A stretch of 12,402 nucleotides of DNA, taken from assembly GCA_021815905.1 (NCBI GenBank), contig JAKAZP010000030.1, positions 1 through 12,402 on the forward strand. Reading direction: 5' to 3'. This document shows positions 6,481 through 12,402 of this stretch, in pieces (position 1 is the first letter of the stretch; every line of letters starts with the position of its first letter). Below the pieces are notes generated by a model. The model made no database searches and was not told the origin of the DNA. It was given only the letters and a program-made list of their open reading frames with translations. Both the position numbers and the translations under genes were made by a program. This stretch comes from Pseudomonadota bacterium. GTDB taxonomy: Bacteria; Pseudomonadota; Gammaproteobacteria; Steroidobacterales; Steroidobacteraceae.

Positions 6481-7226
6481 GCGGCGCCCGCAGCGCAAGC
6501 CGCACGAGACCGAGCGGACGCGAGGCCGACGAGTTGCGCGCGGTGCGCTTCACGCGTGGTGCCGTCAAGCATGCCGAGGGCTCCGTCGTCGTCGAGTTCG
6601 GGGATACGCGGGTGCTGTGCACCGCCTCGGTCGAGGACTTCGTTCCGGCGTTCCTGCGCGGCAAGGGCCAGGGATGGGTCACCGCGGAGTACGGCATGCT
6701 GCCGCGCTCGACCCACACGCGCACCGGGCGCGAGGCGGCGCGCGGCAAGCAAAGCGGGCGCACGCAGGAGATCCAGCGCCTGATCGGCCGCTCGCTGCGC
6801 GCCGTCGTGGATATGAGGGCTCTCGGGGAGCGCACGGTCACGATCGACTGCGACGTGCTGCAGGCGGACGGAGGCACGCGGACGGCCTCTATCACGGGCG
6901 GCTACGTCGCGCTCGCCGAGGCCTGCGAGGGGCTCGTGCGGCGCGGCGCCATCCCCGCCGATCCGCTGCACGGGCAGATCGCGGCCGTGTCCGTCGGGAT
7001 CTACGGGGGCCGGCCGGTGCTCGATCTCGATTACGCGGAGGACTCGGCGGCGGAGACGGACATGAACGTCGTCATGAACGACGGCGGCGGCTTCGTCGAG
7101 GTTCAGGGAACGGCCGAGGGCCACGCGTTCCGGCGCCACGAGCTCGATCGGCTCCTCGATCTCGCGGCCGGCGGCCTCGAGCGGCTGTTCGCGCTGCAGG
7201 CGCAAGTCCTGGGCCGCCGGCCTTGA
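6477..7226 (+). CDS. rph: Ribonuclease PH (tRNA 3'-processing phosphorolytic exoribonuclease)
   Basis: RNase PH trims the 3' extension of pre-tRNAs by phosphorolysis, releasing nucleoside diphosphates, and acts as a ring-shaped hexamer. The sequence follows the family closely: [62 protein letters not shown], the active-site [33 protein letters not shown] and [11 protein letters not shown]. It has 249 residues, with an N-terminal stretch slightly longer than in E. coli. ATG 6477 overlaps the phosphatase stop; an in-frame ATG at 6465 is an alternative adding four residues. The gene also overlaps rdgB by 4 nt (TTGA). It looks intact, unlike the frameshifted copy in E. coli K-12. Confidence 0.97.
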   Translation: MSGARSASRTRPSGREADELRAVRFTRGAVKHAEGSVVVEFGDTRVLCTASVEDFVPAFLRGKGQGWVTAEYGMLPRSTHTRTGREAARGKQSGRTQEIQRLIGRSLRAVVDMRALGERTVTIDCDVLQADGGTRTASITGGYVALAEACEGLVRRGAIPADPLHGQIAAVSVGIYGGRPVLDLDYAEDSAAETDMNVVMNDGGGFVEVQGTAEGHAFRRHELDRLLDLAAGGLERLFALQAQVLGRRP

Positions 7227-7828
7227 AAATCGTGCTCGCGAGCGCCAACGCGGGCAAGCTCCGCGAGCTCGCGGCGCTGCTCGCACCGCTCGACTTGCGG
7301 CTCGTGTCCGCGCCGAGCCTCGGCATCGCATCGCCGCCGGAGACGGGGCCGACCTTCCTCGACAATGCGCTCATCAAGGCTCGCCATGCGGCGGGCGCTT
7401 CGGGACTGCCTGCGCTCGCGGACGACTCCGGCATCGAGGTGGACGCCCTCGGCGGCGAGCCGGGGGTACGGTCGGCCCGCTACGCGGGCGAGGGTGCGAG
7501 CGATCTGGAGAATCTCGAGAAGCTGCTCGCCGCGCTGCGCGCAGTCCCCGAAGTGCGGCGGACGGCGCGCTATCGGTGCGTCCTCGCATTCGTCGCGAAC
7601 GCCGCTGATCCGGAGCCGATCATCGGTGAAGGCACCTGGGAGGGGCGGATCGCGGAGGTGCCGCGGGGCCGCGGCGGCTTCGGCTACGATCCGATCTTCG
7701 TGCCGCTCGACGGCAGGGGCGGGGAGGTCCCGCGGACGGCGGCCGAGCTCGAGCCGTGGGAGAAGGACGCGGTGAGCCACCGCGCCCGGGCGCTCGAGGC
7801 CTTCAGGACCCGGCTCGGCCGCGCTTGA
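7223..7828 (+). CDS. rdgB: XTP/dITP pyrophosphatase (house-cleaning NTPase)
   Basis: RdgB hydrolyses non-canonical purine triphosphates (ITP, dITP, XTP) to monophosphate and pyrophosphate, keeping inosine and xanthosine out of nucleic acids. Visible motifs: N-terminal [42 protein letters not shown], the substrate loop [11 protein letters not shown], and the C-terminal [11 protein letters not shown]. The length of 201 residues is typical. The start is TTG 7223, which overlaps the rph TGA as TTGA. No ATG or GTG start fits the conserved N-terminus: the next in-frame start would be GTG 7232, inside the KIVLAS strand. Translation probably depends on coupling to rph. The gene order rph-rdgB-hemW is common in gammaproteobacteria. 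Confidence 0.95.
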   Translation: MKIVLASANAGKLRELAALLAPLDLRLVSAPSLGIASPPETGPTFLDNALIKARHAAGASGLPALADDSGIEVDALGGEPGVRSARYAGEGASDLENLEKLLAALRAVPEVRRTARYRCVLAFVANAADPEPIIGEGTWEGRIAEVPRGRGGFGYDPIFVPLDGRGGEVPRTAAELEPWEKDAVSHRARALEAFRTRLGRA

Positions 7829-7830
7829 CG

Positions 7831-7852
7831 CAATGCCCGGGCCGCGGCATTG
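7831..7852 (+). repeat. Small hairpin between rdgB and hemW
   Basis: CAATGCC (7831-7837) and GGCATTG (7846-7852) form a perfect 7-bp stem with an 8-base GC-rich loop, filling most of the 37-base gap between rdgB and hemW. There is no T-run, so it more likely marks an mRNA processing or attenuating structure than a terminator. It ends 13 bases before the hemW start codon and overlaps where a ribosome site would begin. Confidence 0.5.
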
Positions 7853-7865
7853 ATCGGCACCACCC

Positions 7866-9113
7866 ATGACGCTCAGCGCACCACCTCTCGGGCTCTACGT
7901 GCACTTCCCCTGGTGCGTGCGCAAGTGTCCGTACTGTGACTTCAACTCCCACACCCTGCGCGATGTGCTGCCCGAGGAGCGCTACGTCTCGGCCCTGATC
8001 GAGGACCTCGCGCACCAGCTGCCCGCGGCGGCAGGGCGGCGCCTGACGAGCGTCTTTCTCGGGGGCGGCACGCCGAGCCTGTTCTCGCCGGCCTCGATCG
8101 GCCGCATCCTCGATGCGGCCCGCGCCGCGCCGGGCCTGGACGGCGAGATCGAGGTGACGCTCGAGGCCAACCCCGGAGCCGTCGAGCGCGGGCGATTCGG
8201 CGAATACCGCGCGGCCGGCGTCAATCGAGTCTCGCTCGGCGCACAGAGCTTCGATCCGGCGAGGCTGCGCGCGCTCGGCCGGATCCACTCGCCTGACGAG
8301 ACTCGCAGGGCCGCCGAGGAGCTGCACGCCGCGGACCTCCCGAACTTCAATCTCGATCTCATGTACGCCCTGCCGGACCAAGACGCAGCGGACGCGCTCG
8401 CGGACGTGGAGCAGGCCATCGGACTCGCTCCGGCGCACGTCTCGCACTATCAGCTCACGATCGAAGCCGGGACGGTGTTCGCCGCCTCCCCCCCGCCACT
8501 GCCGTCGGACGACGCAGCGGCGGAAATGCTCGACGTCTGCGGGGAGCGGCTCGCCGGGGCCGGCTACGAGCGCTATGAGACTTCCGCGTACGCACGCGAT
8601 GCGCGGCGTGCGCGCCACAACGGTAACTACTGGAGCTTCGGGGACTATCTCGGCATCGGCGCGGGGGCTCACGGCAAGCTCACCGATCCGCAGGCCGGCC
8701 GCATCGTGCGCACCGTCCACGCGCGCGAGCCGCGCCGCTACCTCGCCGTGCCCACGAGCCTGGTCCGCCGGGCCGTCGAGCCCGAGGACCTCCCCTTCGA
8801 GTTCATGCTGAACGCGCTGCGGCTCCTCGAGGGGTTCGAGGTTCGGCTCTTCGAGACGCGCACCGGCTTGAGCTTCGCCAAGGTGCGGCGCGTGCTCGAG
8901 CGCCTCGAGGCGCGGGGCCTCGTGATCTGCGCGGGATCGTGCTGGAAGCCGACGCCGCTCGGCGCCCGGTTCCTCAACGATCTGCTCCTCGAGTTCCTGC
9001 CGGATGCGCAGGGCACCGCTTCAGGCTCAGTATCAACGGCTCGAAGCACCTTGAGCGCGGCCGACCGGCGCCGGCCGTTATACACAGGCCACGATTCGGC
9101 TGCCGGTAAATGA
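7866..9113 (+). CDS. hemW: Radical SAM heme chaperone HemW
   Basis: HemW binds heme and hands it to target proteins such as respiratory enzymes; older annotations call it an oxygen-independent coproporphyrinogen III oxidase. The radical-SAM cluster motif is C17-x3-C21-x2-C24 followed by Asp-Phe, the pattern that separates HemW from true HemN (which has a fourth Cys). Further conserved parts: SVFLGGGTPSLFS, EVTLEANPGAVE, GVNRVSLGAQSFD, NFNLDLMYALPDQ, HVSHYQLTIEAGTVF, YERYETSAYA, HNGNYWSFGDYLGIGAGAHGK, and a HemN C-terminal domain ending FLNDLLLEFLPD at about residue 380. The remaining 35 residues are non-conserved, Ser/Arg-rich, and overlap a DnaA box (9078-9086). The start ATG 7866 fits the family N-terminus; its ribosome site is weak. 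Confidence 0.95.
   Translation: MTLSAPPLGLYVHFPWCVRKCPYCDFNSHTLRDVLPEERYVSALIEDLAHQLPAAAGRRLTSVFLGGGTPSLFSPASIGRILDAARAAPGLDGEIEVTLEANPGAVERGRFGEYRAAGVNRVSLGAQSFDPARLRALGRIHSPDETRRAAEELHAADLPNFNLDLMYALPDQDAADALADVEQAIGLAPAHVSHYQLTIEAGTVFAASPPPLPSDDAAAEMLDVCGERLAGAGYERYETSAYARDARRARHNGNYWSFGDYLGIGAGAHGKLTDPQAGRIVRTVHAREPRRYLAVPTSLVRRAVEPEDLPFEFMLNALRLLEGFEVRLFETRTGLSFAKVRRVLERLEARGLVICAGSCWKPTPLGARFLNDLLLEFLPDAQGTASGSVSTARSTLSAADRRRPLYTGHDSAAGK
9078..9086 (+). promoter_or_regulatory. Perfect DnaA box (TTATACACA) in the 3' tail of hemW
   Basis: TTATACACA matches the DnaA consensus TTATNCACA at all nine positions and is identical to E. coli oriC box R2. It lies in the non-conserved tail of hemW, 191 bp upstream of another perfect box in the intergenic region. 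Confidence 0.5.
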
Positions 9114-9158
9114 GACAATTACAGACGATACCGGCTATTCAGCTCGATATGAGCACTG

Positions 9159-9171
9159 CAACTCATTGATG
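9159..9171 (-). promoter_or_regulatory. IHF-like binding site
   Basis: Read on the minus strand, CATCAATGAGTTG fits the IHF consensus WATCAANNNNTTR at every position but the first. It lies between the DnaA box at 9078 and the cluster at 9257-9291. A match of this length can occur by chance; the position between DnaA boxes is what makes it notable. Confidence 0.35.
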
Positions 9172-9190
9172 GGAAAAGGAGAAATGGGCT

Positions 9191-9205
9191 GGTTAATAAT
9201 TGACC
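9191..9205. repeat. 15-bp near-palindrome, operator-like
   Basis: GGTTAATAATTGACC is symmetric around its central A except for one T/G pair. It is in the most AT-rich part of the hemW-rpmE gap. It could be a regulator site or part of an easily melted segment; no specific protein is suggested. Confidence 0.4.
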
Positions 9206-9256
9206 AAGTTAACGAAAATGCAATGTGACACGCAATTTCGTGGCATCGGAGAGCCG

Positions 9257-9291
9257 AGATCCACAGATTTATCCACAGCTTCTGTGGATAG
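9257..9291. promoter_or_regulatory. DnaA-box cluster with inverted pair
   Basis: TTATCCACA at 9269-9277 is a perfect DnaA box (identical to E. coli R1/R4). TGTGGATAG at 9283-9291 is an inverted box with one mismatch, and AGATCCACA at 9257-9265 is a weaker direct copy (7 of 9). The central pair forms the perfect inverted repeat ATCCACAG-CTT-CTGTGGAT. No T-run follows directly, so it is less likely to be a hemW terminator, although that remains an alternative. Confidence 0.6.
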
Positions 9292-9367
9292 ATGAAATTT
9301 TCCCGGTCGAATCCGGCCGTTGCCCGCTAGAGCTCGCAAGGCCGGCAACAAGACGGCGCCGAAAGCC

Positions 9368-9396
9368 TTGAGATGCAGTCGATTGACCGGTACACT
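9368..9396 (+). promoter_or_regulatory. Sigma70-type promoter of rpmE
   Basis: TTGAGA (9368-9373, 5 of 6 consensus) and TACACT (9391-9396, 4 of 6) are separated by the ideal 17 bases. Transcription would start around 9403, leaving a leader of about 40 nt before rpmE. This makes rpmE independent of the hemW operon. Confidence 0.55.
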
Positions 9397-9442
9397 CCCG
9401 CGCCCTTTTTACCTCAGACGTCCATCGGTCGGTGCGAGAGCC

Positions 9443-9679
9443 ATGAAAGCGTCGATTCATCCCGAGTACCAAGTGATCAACGTCGTCTGCACCTGCGGCA
9501 ACACGTTCAAGACGCGCTCCACGCTCGGCCACGACCTGCAGGTCGAGGTCTGCTCCAACTGCCATCCGTTCTACACGGGCAAGCAGAAGATCGTCGACAC
9601 CGCCGGGCGCGTCGACAAGTTCCGCAAGAAGTACGGCGCCGCCGCGAGCCGCACGACGCGCGCTGCCGACGCAGGCTGA
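9443..9679 (+). CDS. rpmE: 50S ribosomal protein L31, zinc-binding type
   Basis: L31 bridges the two ribosomal subunits at the central protuberance. The protein begins [19 protein letters not shown] and continues with [41 protein letters not shown], a textbook L31. The four zinc ligands C16, C18, C37 and C40 are all present, so this is the zinc form rather than the Cys-free paralogue made under zinc starvation. With 78 residues it has a tail about eight residues longer than E. coli L31. ATG 9443 is fixed by the conserved N-terminus; the open frame continues upstream only as leader sequence. It has its own promoter and is followed by gltA on the same strand. Confidence 0.97.
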   Translation: MKASIHPEYQVINVVCTCGNTFKTRSTLGHDLQVEVCSNCHPFYTGKQKIVDTAGRVDKFRKKYGAAASRTTRAADAG

Positions 9680-9723
9680 CGACACGCCTGCGCCGCGACG
9701 AGCACTGCGGCCGCCTCGCGGGT

Positions 9724-9742
9724 GGCCGACAGTCGCTCGGCC
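9724..9742 (+). repeat. Short hairpin downstream of rpmE
   Basis: GGCCGA (9724-9729) and TCGGCC (9737-9742) form a perfect 6-bp stem with a 7-base loop, 45 bases after the rpmE stop. No T-run follows, so termination by it alone is doubtful; it may protect the rpmE mRNA end. Confidence 0.3.
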
Positions 9743-9750
9743 GGGCTCGA

Positions 9751-9781
9751 TTGCCTTGATTCCGGCCGCGGACCGTGTAAC
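9751..9781 (+). promoter_or_regulatory. Weak candidate promoter for gltA
   Basis: TTGCCT (9751-9756) and TGTAAC (9776-9781), each 4 of 6 matches, are spaced 19 bases apart, slightly longer than ideal. It lies about 60 bases upstream of the gltA start, in the only place in this 160-base gap where both elements are seen. Confidence 0.25.
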
Positions 9782-9841
9782 GCTCGGTGTCGCTCGCCCA
9801 ACCTCGGGTCTGCGCCGAGTCTGCGCGGAAGCGAAATCAAC

Positions 9842-11133
<1,292 letters not shown>

Positions 11134-11140
<7 letters not shown>

Positions 11141-11163
11141 GGCGCGCACGCGCCGCTCAGCCG
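11134..11163. terminator. Hairpin shared by the convergent ends of gltA and the next gene
   Basis: CGGCTGA-GGCGCG (11134-11146) pairs with CGCGCC-(GC bulge)-TCAGCCG (11149-11163) around a 2-base CA turn: 13 base pairs, nearly all G-C. The TGA of gltA and the complement (TCA) of the minus-strand gene's stop codon pair with each other. No T-run exists on either side, so it is a likely bidirectional mRNA 3'-end or pause structure rather than a classic intrinsic terminator. The two genes are only 16 bases apart. Confidence 0.5.
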
Positions 11164-11765
11164 GCGAGGAGCGCCTCGAGCTCCGTCAGATCCGCGCGCC
11201 GCATGGGCCGCCCGTCGACGGGGCTCACCGGCGCCTGCCGGATCCCGTCGGTCGGGAACACGGTGGCCTCGATCGCCCGATCGGCGATCTCGAATCGTAC
11301 GCCGGGATACTCGAGCACCCGTTCCGCGTTCATCTTCACGCGCCGCGCCGTGACCTCGTGCCGGATGCCCTGGTCGGCGAGGCTCAACGCGACCGATTCC
11401 GCAATGTCCGCGAAGACGTGCAGCTGCACGTCGGAATGCTGAGTCGCGGTGCCGGCGAGCACGGGCCCCACGAGCCGCGGATCGAACGGCGTGAGCCTGC
11501 GCATCGCCGCGAGCGCCGCGCGGCGCAGAGCGTGGAGCAGTTCGGTGTGCGCCGCGCCGCCGAACAGGCGCTGATACTCGCCGAGCGCCGCCTCGATCTC
11601 GATGTTCTTCGGCAATACCGCGCCGTCCGTCACCCCGAAGCGGTCCGCCGCTTTACGCTTCGCGGCGCCGAAGTCGCGGATGCCGTGTTCGCACATCACC
11701 CGGGCCGCCTCCTGGGCGAGCGCACGCCGGAGATGGTCGTTGCGCACGGGGTGTCTCTTGGGCAT
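11157..11765 (-). CDS. Conserved protein of unknown function, possibly nucleotidyltransferase-like
   Basis: From ATG 11763-11765 the product is 202 residues starting MPKRHPVRNDHLRRALAQEAARVMCEHGI. The N-terminal part (1-75) is helical and basic, with DFGAAKRKAADRFGV and LPKNIEIEAALGEYQRLF. The second half contains DPRLVGPVLAGTATQHSDVQLHVFAD, whose Gly-rich turn followed by SDVQL recalls the nucleotidyltransferase fold (G-S...D-x-D-L), but the usual Asp pair is not clear. Similar proteins are, in my recollection, widespread in beta- and gammaproteobacteria without a known role and sometimes misnamed as a Mur ligase. The frame stays open upstream to 11837, but that part overlaps the PBP1A gene and is Arg-rich. 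It follows mrcA by 34 bases on the same strand, so the two may be co-transcribed. Confidence 0.8.
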   Translation of the reverse strand: MPKRHPVRNDHLRRALAQEAARVMCEHGIRDFGAAKRKAADRFGVTDGAVLPKNIEIEAALGEYQRLFGGAAHTELLHALRRAALAAMRRLTPFDPRLVGPVLAGTATQHSDVQLHVFADIAESVALSLADQGIRHEVTARRVKMNAERVLEYPGVRFEIADRAIEATVFPTDGIRQAPVSPVDGRPMRRADLTELEALLAG

Positions 11766-11799
11766 CGGGGATCTCGCGCAGCGCGCTCGCCGCGGCGGC

Positions 11800-12402
11800 T
11801 TAGAACAGGGACTGGCCGCCCGCGATCCCGGTCTCACTCGATGCGCCGCTCGCCCGGGACGGCCGGGGACCGGGGGGCAGATGGTTCACCATGAACGTCT
11901 CGAGGATGGCATTCGGATTCTCCACGGTCGCGAGCCGGCCCGTGGTCGGGGAGATGTGCAGCGTCACGAGTCCCTCCGGCATCGGGCGCACCCTGTCGGG
12001 CACCCCCTTCAGCGCCTCGCGCATGAAGTCGATCCAGATCGGCAGCGCCGCGGTCGCGCCCTGCTCGTTCGAGCCGAGCGAGCGCTCCCCATCGTATCCG
12101 ACCCAGACGCTCGCAACGAGGTTCGGCGCGTAGCCGTTGAACCAGGCATCGCGCGGGCCGTTGGACGTGCCGGTCTTCCCGGCGAGGTCGGTGCGGTGCA
12201 GTACACCCGCGGCCCGGCCGGTACCGTGCCGAATCACGCTCTGCATCAGGCTCGTCATGAGGTAGTCGTTTTGCGGGCTGATCACCTGCGGCGCGAGCAG
12301 ACTCTGCGGAAGGGCCCCGGGCCCGCCGCGGACGGTGTCCGCCACGGCGAGAAAGGCCGACGCGGAAAGCTCGGGCGGCGAAGCCGCCGGCGTGGCTGAA
12401 TG
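11800..12402 (-). CDS. mrcA: Penicillin-binding protein 1A, C-terminal transpeptidase part (runs off the right edge)
   Basis: The frame is open from the right end of the window to TAA at 11800-11802, about 200 residues. It contains the end of a class A PBP transpeptidase domain: APQVISPQNDYLMTSLMQSVIRHGTGRAA, the KTGT active-site motif within DLAGKTGTSNGPRDAWFNGY, VASVWVGYDGERSLG, and GATAALPIWIDFMREALKG, the PBP1A pattern. The catalytic Ser-x-x-Lys and the glycosyltransferase domain lie outside the window. The enzyme polymerises and cross-links peptidoglycan in the periplasm, anchored by an N-terminal membrane helix. The tail after PEGLVTLHI is low-complexity (Pro/Ser/Gly), as is common. The paralogue PBP1B is less likely given the motif spacing and the IDFMREAL segment. 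Confidence 0.93.
   Translation of the reverse strand, partial: HSATPAASPPELSASAFLAVADTVRGGPGALPQSLLAPQVISPQNDYLMTSLMQSVIRHGTGRAAGVLHRTDLAGKTGTSNGPRDAWFNGYAPNLVASVWVGYDGERSLGSNEQGATAALPIWIDFMREALKGVPDRVRPMPEGLVTLHISPTTGRLATVENPNAILETFMVNHLPPGPRPSRASGASSETGIAGGQSLF

Larger units (their letters stand above)
9114..9442. other. AT-richer 329-bp intergenic region between hemW and rpmE
   Basis: No credible gene is seen here. The first 190 bases are clearly richer in A and T than the surroundings. In order they hold an IHF-like site (9159-9171), a near-palindrome (9191-9205) and a DnaA-box cluster (9257-9291); the remaining 150 bases hold the rpmE promoter (9368-9396) and leader. Together with the box at 9078 this resembles a small DnaA/IHF-regulated region or a replication-origin-like segment. 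Confidence 0.55.

Noticed and set aside
6242..7222. Upstream extension of the rdgB frame through the phosphatase and rph genes
   Set aside because: The frame is open but the product is Arg-rich and unlike any protein; the RdgB family N-terminus starts at TTG 7223.
9184..9228. A 14-codon ORF (MGWLIIDQVNENAM) after an AGGAG sequence
   Set aside because: The AGGAG is only two bases from the ATG, too close for efficient initiation, and the peptide matches nothing I know; the AT-rich context makes such an ORF likely by chance.
9406..9411. TTGACC (9383) with TTTTTA as rpmE promoter
   Set aside because: The -10 matches only 2 of 6; the overlapping pair TTGAGA/TACACT with 17-base spacing is clearly better.

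Overview
The window is GC-rich chromosomal DNA, most likely from a gammaproteobacterium of the Xanthomonadales/Nevskiales/Steroidobacterales type. This is judged from the gene order yicC - PP2C phosphatase - rph - rdgB - hemW - rpmE - gltA - mrcA and from protein sequences resembling the E. coli orthologues (YicC, Rph, HemW, GltA). It splits into a scrambled accessory left third (about 1-4690) and an ordinary, well-ordered core (about 4690-12402).

Accessory part. Positions 1-662 hold two unrecognised reading frames. The first runs in from outside the window and the second overlaps it with no convincing start codon. At 776 begins an HTH protein of the kind fused to a C-terminal DUF433 domain in antitoxin-like proteins. 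It is cut at codon 134 by a complete three-gene IS66-family insertion sequence (1176-3576, 24-bp imperfect terminal inverted repeats). The right end of the same IS cuts off the C-terminal catalytic half of a P4-type tyrosine integrase (3566-4453, minus strand). The 8 bases flanking the IS on the two sides differ, so this is not a simple insertion: IS-associated deletion or recombination has joined two formerly separate loci. The integrase's 5' end faces the 3' end of yicC, a site used by known mobilizable genomic islands. The left part is therefore read as the decayed remnant of an island integrated at yicC. The integrase leader carries a candidate promoter, a pair of 21-bp direct repeats and a 39-bp interrupted palindrome.

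Core part. yicC (minus) diverges from a tightly packed operon: PP2C-type protein phosphatase, rph (tRNA 3'-end trimming), rdgB (ITP/XTP clean-up) and hemW (heme chaperone). The first three overlap by 4 nt at each junction, and two of them start with TTG. A 329-bp AT-richer gap follows. It contains a perfect DnaA box in an inverted pair and an IHF-like site, with a second perfect DnaA box just inside the end of hemW, and so looks like a DnaA-controlled or origin-like region. Next come rpmE (zinc-type L31) with its own sigma70-like promoter and gltA (hexameric-type citrate synthase). Convergent to gltA are a conserved protein of unknown function (minus) and the C-terminal transpeptidase end of penicillin-binding protein 1A (minus), which runs off the window. 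The stop codons of the two convergent genes are paired with each other in one hairpin.

No tRNA, rRNA or CRISPR array is visible. No clearly new multi-gene system is demonstrated. The best leads are the DnaA-box cluster, the yicC-integrated island remnant with its regulatory repeats, and the unexplained gene pair at the left edge.
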